From NCBI RefSeq assembly GCF_036194065.1, contig NZ_CP108095.1, forward strand, positions 744,001 through 808,000: a stretch of 64,000 nt of DNA, written 5' to 3'. Of the stretch, positions 59,934 through 64,000 are shown in pieces; positions within the stretch are counted from its first letter, which is position 1; each line of letters begins with the position of its first letter. Source of the stretch: Streptomyces sp. NBC_00239 (lineage in GTDB: Bacteria > Actinomycetota > Actinomycetes > Streptomycetales > Streptomycetaceae). The position numbers and the translations under genes are program-made. Under the pieces are notes generated by a model. That model did not search any database and was not told the DNA's origin. It saw only the letters and a list, made by a program, of their open reading frames with translations.

Positions 59934-62375
59934 TCAGCTCTGCGCGGCCGTCCAGCTGCCGTCCCGCACCGCGTACACCGTCAGCCGCCGGTTGACGGTG
60001 TCGCCGTACTCGTCGAAGGCCACGCGCCCGGTGACGCCGTCGAACGCCAGCCCCGCCACGGCCTGCGGCATCTTCGCCCGGGCGGCCGGCGGAAGGGTAC
60101 CGCCGTGGGCCGCCGCGAGCGCCTTCACCGCCTCGATGACGGCCCAGGCCGCGTCGTACGCGTAGGGGCCGTACGCGCCGGCCGCGTCCCGGTACCCCGC
60201 CTCCCGGTACCGCGCGAGGAAGTCCGCGCCCCCCGGCAGGCTTTCGGCGGGCATACCGATGTTGGTGGCGAGGTCGCCCTCGACCTTCGGGCCGGCCGTG
60301 AGGAACTGCTGGTCGAAGATGCCGTCGCCGCCCATCAGCGGCACGTTCACGCCCGCTTGCTTGAGCTGCCGGGAGAGCGGCCCGGCGGTGGTGTAGTACC
60401 CGCCGAAGTACACGGCGTCGGCTCCGGAGCCGCGGACCCTCGCGGCGAGGCCCGCGAAGGCGCTCTCCGCGGGATCGACCTGCTCCGTGCCGACGACGGA
60501 CCCGCCGAGCTTCGTGAACTCGGCCTTGAACCCGGCGGCGAGACCGGTCCCGTAGGCGCTGGCGTCGTCGACGACGTAGAGCTTCGTCTTCCCGGCCTGC
60601 TCGTGGAGGTACCGGGCGGCGAACGGTCCCTGGTCGACGTCCGTGGCGACGGTGCGGAAGTAGGTGCGGTACGGGCGGGACTTGGCGCCGTCGGCCCAGT
60701 TCGGCCCGAGCGTCAGCACCGGGTCGGTGTTGGCCGGTGACACGTTGACCAGGCCCGCCTGTCCCAGAGGCGCCGCCATGGTCCGGGCGACGCCGGAGGT
60801 GAGGGGCCCGACGATGCCCAGGACCCGCTCGTCGGCGATGAACCGAGCGGCGTTCGGCCCGCCCTTCGCGGGAGCGGCCTCGTCGTCCAGGGGCTCGATC
60901 TCGAACTTCACGCCCGGTACGTGCCGGGTCCGGTTGGCGGTCTGGGCCGCCAGCTCGGCGGAGTTCTTGATGCCGAGGCCCATCGCGGACAGGTCGCCGC
61001 TGAGCGGCGCGTCCACCCCGATCACCACGGTGACGGCGGAAGCCGCCGAACCACCGCCGGCCGCCCGGCCGCCGGGCTCTTCGTCACGGGTGAGGGTCCA
61101 CGTCAGGAGGGAGCCGGCCGCGAGCGTGGCCACGGCGACGCCGAGGACGGCGGAGCGCCGGGTGAGGGCGCGCCGACGCCCGGATCCCCCTTCGGCGCTC
61201 CCCTCCTGGCGAGTCCGGCCGAGCGAGACCAGGTCCTCGGCCGTGGGGACGGGGTCGGGCACGGGGGTGGGCACGGGTACGGGGGCGGGTGGCGCGGTCG
61301 GCCGGTCCGGAACGGGTTGGCGGTGGGCGGCGCCGGGGGTGGCCACGGAGTCCGGGACCGTCGGCGTCGGCACGGACGGCGGGGGCGGCACGGACGGCGG
61401 GGGCGGCACGGACGGTACGGGCGGTACGGGCGGCAGCCCGTCGGCGGTCGCGGCTCCATCCGTCCCGGGCCGCAGCCCGTCGGCGGTCGCGGCTCCGTCC
61501 GTCCCGGGCCGCAGCCCGTCGGCGGTCGTAGCTCGGTCCGTCCCGGCGCGGGAGTCCCGCATCGCGGCCGCCAGCAGCTCGGCGGCCTCGGCGGCGCCGA
61601 CCCGTCGGGCCGGGTCCTTGGTGAGGAGCGCGTCCAGCAGCGGCGCCAGCGGGCCGGCGTGGACCGGCGGCCGGTGGGGGCGGGTGAAGACGGCCACGGC
61701 GAGGGCGTGGAGCCCCTCGGCCTCGAACGGCGGGTGCCCCTCGACGGCGTGGTAGAGGGTGGCGCCGAGCGCCCACAGGTCGTTGGCGGGCGTCGGGCGC
61801 TTGCCCTCCAGCTGCTCCGGCGGCATGTACTGCGGGGTGCCGATGACGATCCCGCTGTGACTGAGCTTGGTCGTGGCGTCGGCGAGATGGGCGATGCCGA
61901 AGTCGGTGAGGACGACGCGGTCCTTGGTCAGGAGCACGTTGTCCGGCTTGATGTCGCGGTGGACGATCCGCGCGTCGTGCGCCTCCGCGAGCGCGTCGAG
62001 CATCGCGGAGCCGATCTCCGCCACCCTCCGCACGGGCAGCCGGCCCTGCCGGTGGATGGCCGCGGCGAGGGACTCGCCCCGGATGAACTCCATGACGATC
62101 ACGGGGGCACCACGGTGCTCCACGACGTCGTGGATGGTGATGATGCCGGGATGGCTGAGAGTGACCGCCGCGCGGGCCTCGCCGGTGAAGCGCCCGACCA
62201 GCGTGGCGCGGTCGCCGTCGTCGAGCCCCGGCGGGAAGAGGATCTCCTTGATGGCGACCTCGCGGTCGAAGAGCTGCTGGTCGACGCCCCGCCAGACGCG
62301 GCCCATGCCGCCCTGGCCGATGCGTTCGACCAGCCGGTACCGGCCGGCGATGAGTTCGAAGTCGTGCTCGGTCAC
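59934..62375 (-). CDS. Receptor-like Ser/Thr protein kinase with extracellular type 1 ligand-binding domain
   Basis: An 813-residue membrane protein. Residues about 10-270 are a complete Hanks-type kinase (GQGGMGRVW loop, VAIKEI Lys, IVHRDIKPDNVLL, LTDFGIAHLA, GTPQYMPPEQ). A Pro-rich linker includes a 13-residue repeat (three copies, DNA at 61434-61550). A transmembrane segment (SAVLGVAVATLAAGSLLTWT) leads to an external Leu/Ile/Val-binding-protein-like domain (VIGVDAPLSGDLSAMGLGIK, YLHEQAGKTKLYVVDDASAY). Ligand binding outside probably controls kinase activity inside. GTG start. Confidence 0.92.
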   Translation of the reverse strand: MTEHDFELIAGRYRLVERIGQGGMGRVWRGVDQQLFDREVAIKEILFPPGLDDGDRATLVGRFTGEARAAVTLSHPGIITIHDVVEHRGAPVIVMEFIRGESLAAAIHRQGRLPVRRVAEIGSAMLDALAEAHDARIVHRDIKPDNVLLTKDRVVLTDFGIAHLADATTKLSHSGIVIGTPQYMPPEQLEGKRPTPANDLWALGATLYHAVEGHPPFEAEGLHALAVAVFTRPHRPPVHAGPLAPLLDALLTKDPARRVGAAEAAELLAAAMRDSRAGTDRATTADGLRPGTDGAATADGLRPGTDGAATADGLPPVPPVPSVPPPPSVPPPPSVPTPTVPDSVATPGAAHRQPVPDRPTAPPAPVPVPTPVPDPVPTAEDLVSLGRTRQEGSAEGGSGRRRALTRRSAVLGVAVATLAAGSLLTWTLTRDEEPGGRAAGGGSAASAVTVVIGVDAPLSGDLSAMGLGIKNSAELAAQTANRTRHVPGVKFEIEPLDDEAAPAKGGPNAARFIADERVLGIVGPLTSGVARTMAAPLGQAGLVNVSPANTDPVLTLGPNWADGAKSRPYRTYFRTVATDVDQGPFAARYLHEQAGKTKLYVVDDASAYGTGLAAGFKAEFTKLGGSVVGTEQVDPAESAFAGLAARVRGSGADAVYFGGYYTTAGPLSRQLKQAGVNVPLMGGDGIFDQQFLTAGPKVEGDLATNIGMPAESLPGGADFLARYREAGYRDAAGAYGPYAYDAAWAVIEAVKALAAAHGGTLPPAARAKMPQAVAGLAFDGVTGRVAFDEYGDTVNRRLTVYAVRDGSWTAAQS
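61434..61550. repeat. 39-base tandem repeat x3 inside the kinase linker
   Basis: Three near-identical 39-base units starting CAGCCCGTCGGCGGTCG at 61434, 61473 and 61512 encode a 13-residue Ala/Asp/Gly/Pro unit in the juxtamembrane linker. The period is a multiple of three, so length changes would not disrupt the frame. Confidence 0.85.
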
Positions 62376-62610
62376 GCGGACACTCTAGGGCGTGCTGAGC
62401 CGATCAGGTGACGGAACGGTGGCCTGATCACGTACCCCGACCCAGCAGCCCGCCGCGTCACCCCGAGCGCACGCTCCGCCGCGTTCCGCCACGTGGCATC
62501 GCAGGGCGCCACGTCCCGGGGCGGGGCGGCGGGATCGAACATACGATGGGCGGGAGCCGGCGCGGGCAGCTCGACGTGCCGGCCGTCCGGAGCACGCAGG
62601 GCGGAGAAGC

Positions 62611-64000
62611 ATGGCACAGGCCACCGACGCGACGCGGACCGTCATCCTGACGGTGGACGACGACCCGGGAGTCTCCCGGGCCATCGCCCGCGACCTGCGG
62701 CGCCACTACGGCGGCGAGTACCGGATCGTGCGCGCCGAATCGGGCGAGTCCGCGCTGGAGGCACTGCACGAGCTGAAGCTGCGCGGCGACCTGGTCGCCG
62801 TGATCCTCGCCGACTACCGCATGCCCCGGATGAACGGCATCGAGTTCCTGGAGCAGGCCCTCGGCGTGTACCCGGGGGCGCGGCGCGTCCTGCTGACCGC
62901 GTACGCCGACACCGACGCGGCCATCGACGCGATCAACGTCGTCGACCTCGACCACTACCTGCTCAAGCCGTGGGACCCGCCGGAGGAGAAGCTGTACCCG
63001 GTCCTGGACGATCTCCTCGCGGTCTGGCGGACCGGCGACTACCGGCCGGTGCCCGCCACCAAAGTGGTGGGGCACCGCTGGTCGGCCGGCTCCTCGCGGG
63101 TCCGCGAATTCCTGGCCCGCAACCAGGTGCCGTACCGCTGGTACTCCTCCGACGAGCCCGAGGGACGGCGACTGCTGGAGGCCGCGGGGACCGACGGCCG
63201 CCGGCTGCCGGTGGTGATCACACCGGACTGCACCGTGCTGATCGAGCCGGAGGCGCCCGAGCTGGCCGCCCGCGTGGGGCTCGCGACCACGCCCACCGCC
63301 GAGTTCTACGACCTCGTCGTCATCGGCGGCGGACCGGCCGGCCTCGGCGCCGCGGTGTACGGGGCCTCCGAGGGGCTGCGGACCGTACTGGTCGAGCGGT
63401 CCGCGACCGGTGGGCAGGCCGGCCAGAGCTCCCGCATCGAGAACTACCTCGGCTTCCCGGACGGCGTGTCCGGCGCGCAGCTCATCGACCGCGCCCGCCG
63501 CCAGGCCGGCCGGTTCGGCGCGGAGATCCTCACCGCCCGGGAGGTCACGGGACTGGAGGTCGGCGGTCCGGCACGGGTCGTGCGGTTCTCCGACGGGTCC
63601 GCGGTCGCCGCGCACAGCGTCATCCTGGCGACGGGCGTGTCGTACCGGCAGCTGCGGGCGCCGGGCTGCGCGGACCTGACCGGGCGCGGCGTGTACTACG
63701 GCTCCTCCCTCACCGAGGCGTCGTCCTGCGAGGGCCAGGACGTGTACGTCGTCGGCGGCGCGAACTCCGCCGGGCAGGCGGCGGTGTACCTGGCGCGGGG
63801 CGCGAAGTCGGTGACGCTGCTGGTGCGCGGGGCGTCCCTCACCACGTCGATGTCGTACTACCTGATCCAGCAGATCGAGGAGACGCCGAACATCACCGTG
63901 CGGCTCGGGACGGTGCTGGAGGCGGCCCACGGCACGGACCACCTGGAGCAGCTGACCCTCCGGGACGCCTCGGCCGGATCGGACGGATCGGCCGGCGCCA
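62611..64000 (+). CDS. Response regulator fused to thioredoxin-reductase-like flavoprotein, 3' end outside window
   Basis: The first 463 residues are visible and the frame is open at 64000. Residues about 8-130 are a receiver domain (LTVDDDPGVS acidic pair, VILADYRMPRMNG phospho-Asp, YLLKPWD Lys). About 150-225 is a glutaredoxin/thioredoxin-like region without a CxxC (REFLARNQVPYRWYSSDEPE). From 230 is an FAD/NAD(P) thioredoxin-reductase-like enzyme (VVIGGGPAGLGAAVYGASEG, GGQAGQSSRIENYLGFPDG, VYVVGGANSAGQAAVYLARG). The usual CATC redox pair is replaced (VYYGSSLTEASSCEG). GGAG precedes the ATG. Confidence 0.9.
   Translation, partial: MAQATDATRTVILTVDDDPGVSRAIARDLRRHYGGEYRIVRAESGESALEALHELKLRGDLVAVILADYRMPRMNGIEFLEQALGVYPGARRVLLTAYADTDAAIDAINVVDLDHYLLKPWDPPEEKLYPVLDDLLAVWRTGDYRPVPATKVVGHRWSAGSSRVREFLARNQVPYRWYSSDEPEGRRLLEAAGTDGRRLPVVITPDCTVLIEPEAPELAARVGLATTPTAEFYDLVVIGGGPAGLGAAVYGASEGLRTVLVERSATGGQAGQSSRIENYLGFPDGVSGAQLIDRARRQAGRFGAEILTAREVTGLEVGGPARVVRFSDGSAVAAHSVILATGVSYRQLRAPGCADLTGRGVYYGSSLTEASSCEGQDVYVVGGANSAGQAAVYLARGAKSVTLLVRGASLTTSMSYYLIQQIEETPNITVRLGTVLEAAHGTDHLEQLTLRDASAGSDGSAGA

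Overview
The window looks like a chromosome segment of a Streptomyces-type actinomycete. The DNA is very GC-rich, the third codon position is almost always G or C, and nearly every gene has a long antisense shadow frame. The gene content is typical of that group: a Streptomyces subtilisin inhibitor, a BP74-like secreted protein, GH64 and GH26-like secreted hydrolases, a SpoIIE/PAS/GAF phosphatase, an ECF sigma factor, a class E sortase, and a zinc-responsive set of cysteine-free ribosomal protein paralogues. No rRNA, tRNA, CRISPR array, insertion sequence or phage structural module was seen.

Layout. 1-5.9 kb: a partial quinone reductase divergent from a TetR regulator, a second TetR regulator divergent from an alkyl-DHAP-synthase-like FAD oxidase (each pair shares an intergenic inverted repeat), and a secreted amidase. 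5.9-13.4 kb: a Tat-exported erythromycin-esterase-like protein, a cold-shock protein, an FAD monooxygenase-like protein, an MFS transporter coupled to an anchored beta-propeller protein, and a secreted metallophosphoesterase. 13.8-22.4 kb: a BP74-like protein, a CYTH-like protein, a PLP decarboxylase, a CAP-domain protein, a sortase with a lipobox, the SpoIIE-type phosphatase and the subtilisin inhibitor. 22.7-31.1 kb: a His-rich DUF4396 membrane protein behind a CsoR-like palindrome, a serine hydrolase, a large secreted propeller/DUF11/RTX protein, an SMP-30 protein, a HAD phosphatase, a DMT exporter and a von Willebrand A protein. 31.2-37.4 kb: small membrane peptides, an ECF sigma operon, an epimerase, a DUF1772 protein, a VOC protein, GH64 behind a LacI-type palindrome, and a YCII protein. 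37.7-46.6 kb: a secreted metzincin-like metalloprotease, a GNAT enzyme, a GH26-like enzyme, a PRC-barrel protein, a lamin-tail exoprotein, an unknown protein and a spermidine-synthase-like protein.

46.7-51.2 kb holds the most striking unit. A small Trypco1 protein precedes a 1,382-residue protein that joins a trypsin-like protease, an nSTAND1 NTPase, a transmembrane segment and fourteen WD40 repeats. This is the layout of an NTP-dependent biological conflict system, probably defensive.

52-56 kb: a decayed Ser/Thr-kinase/PQQ-propeller pseudogene abuts a Zur-box-controlled cluster (rpmB, rpsN, rpmF, rpmG, rpmE2, a COG0523 protein, rpsR). These are zinc-free ribosomal protein versions that would spare zinc under starvation. 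56.2-64 kb: two small Cys-rich proteins, a class IV aminotransferase, a VanZ protein, a D-Ala-D-Ala-carboxypeptidase-like hydrolase, a receptor-like Ser/Thr kinase with an extracellular amino-acid-binding-protein domain, and the start of a response regulator fused to a thioredoxin-reductase-like enzyme that runs off the window.
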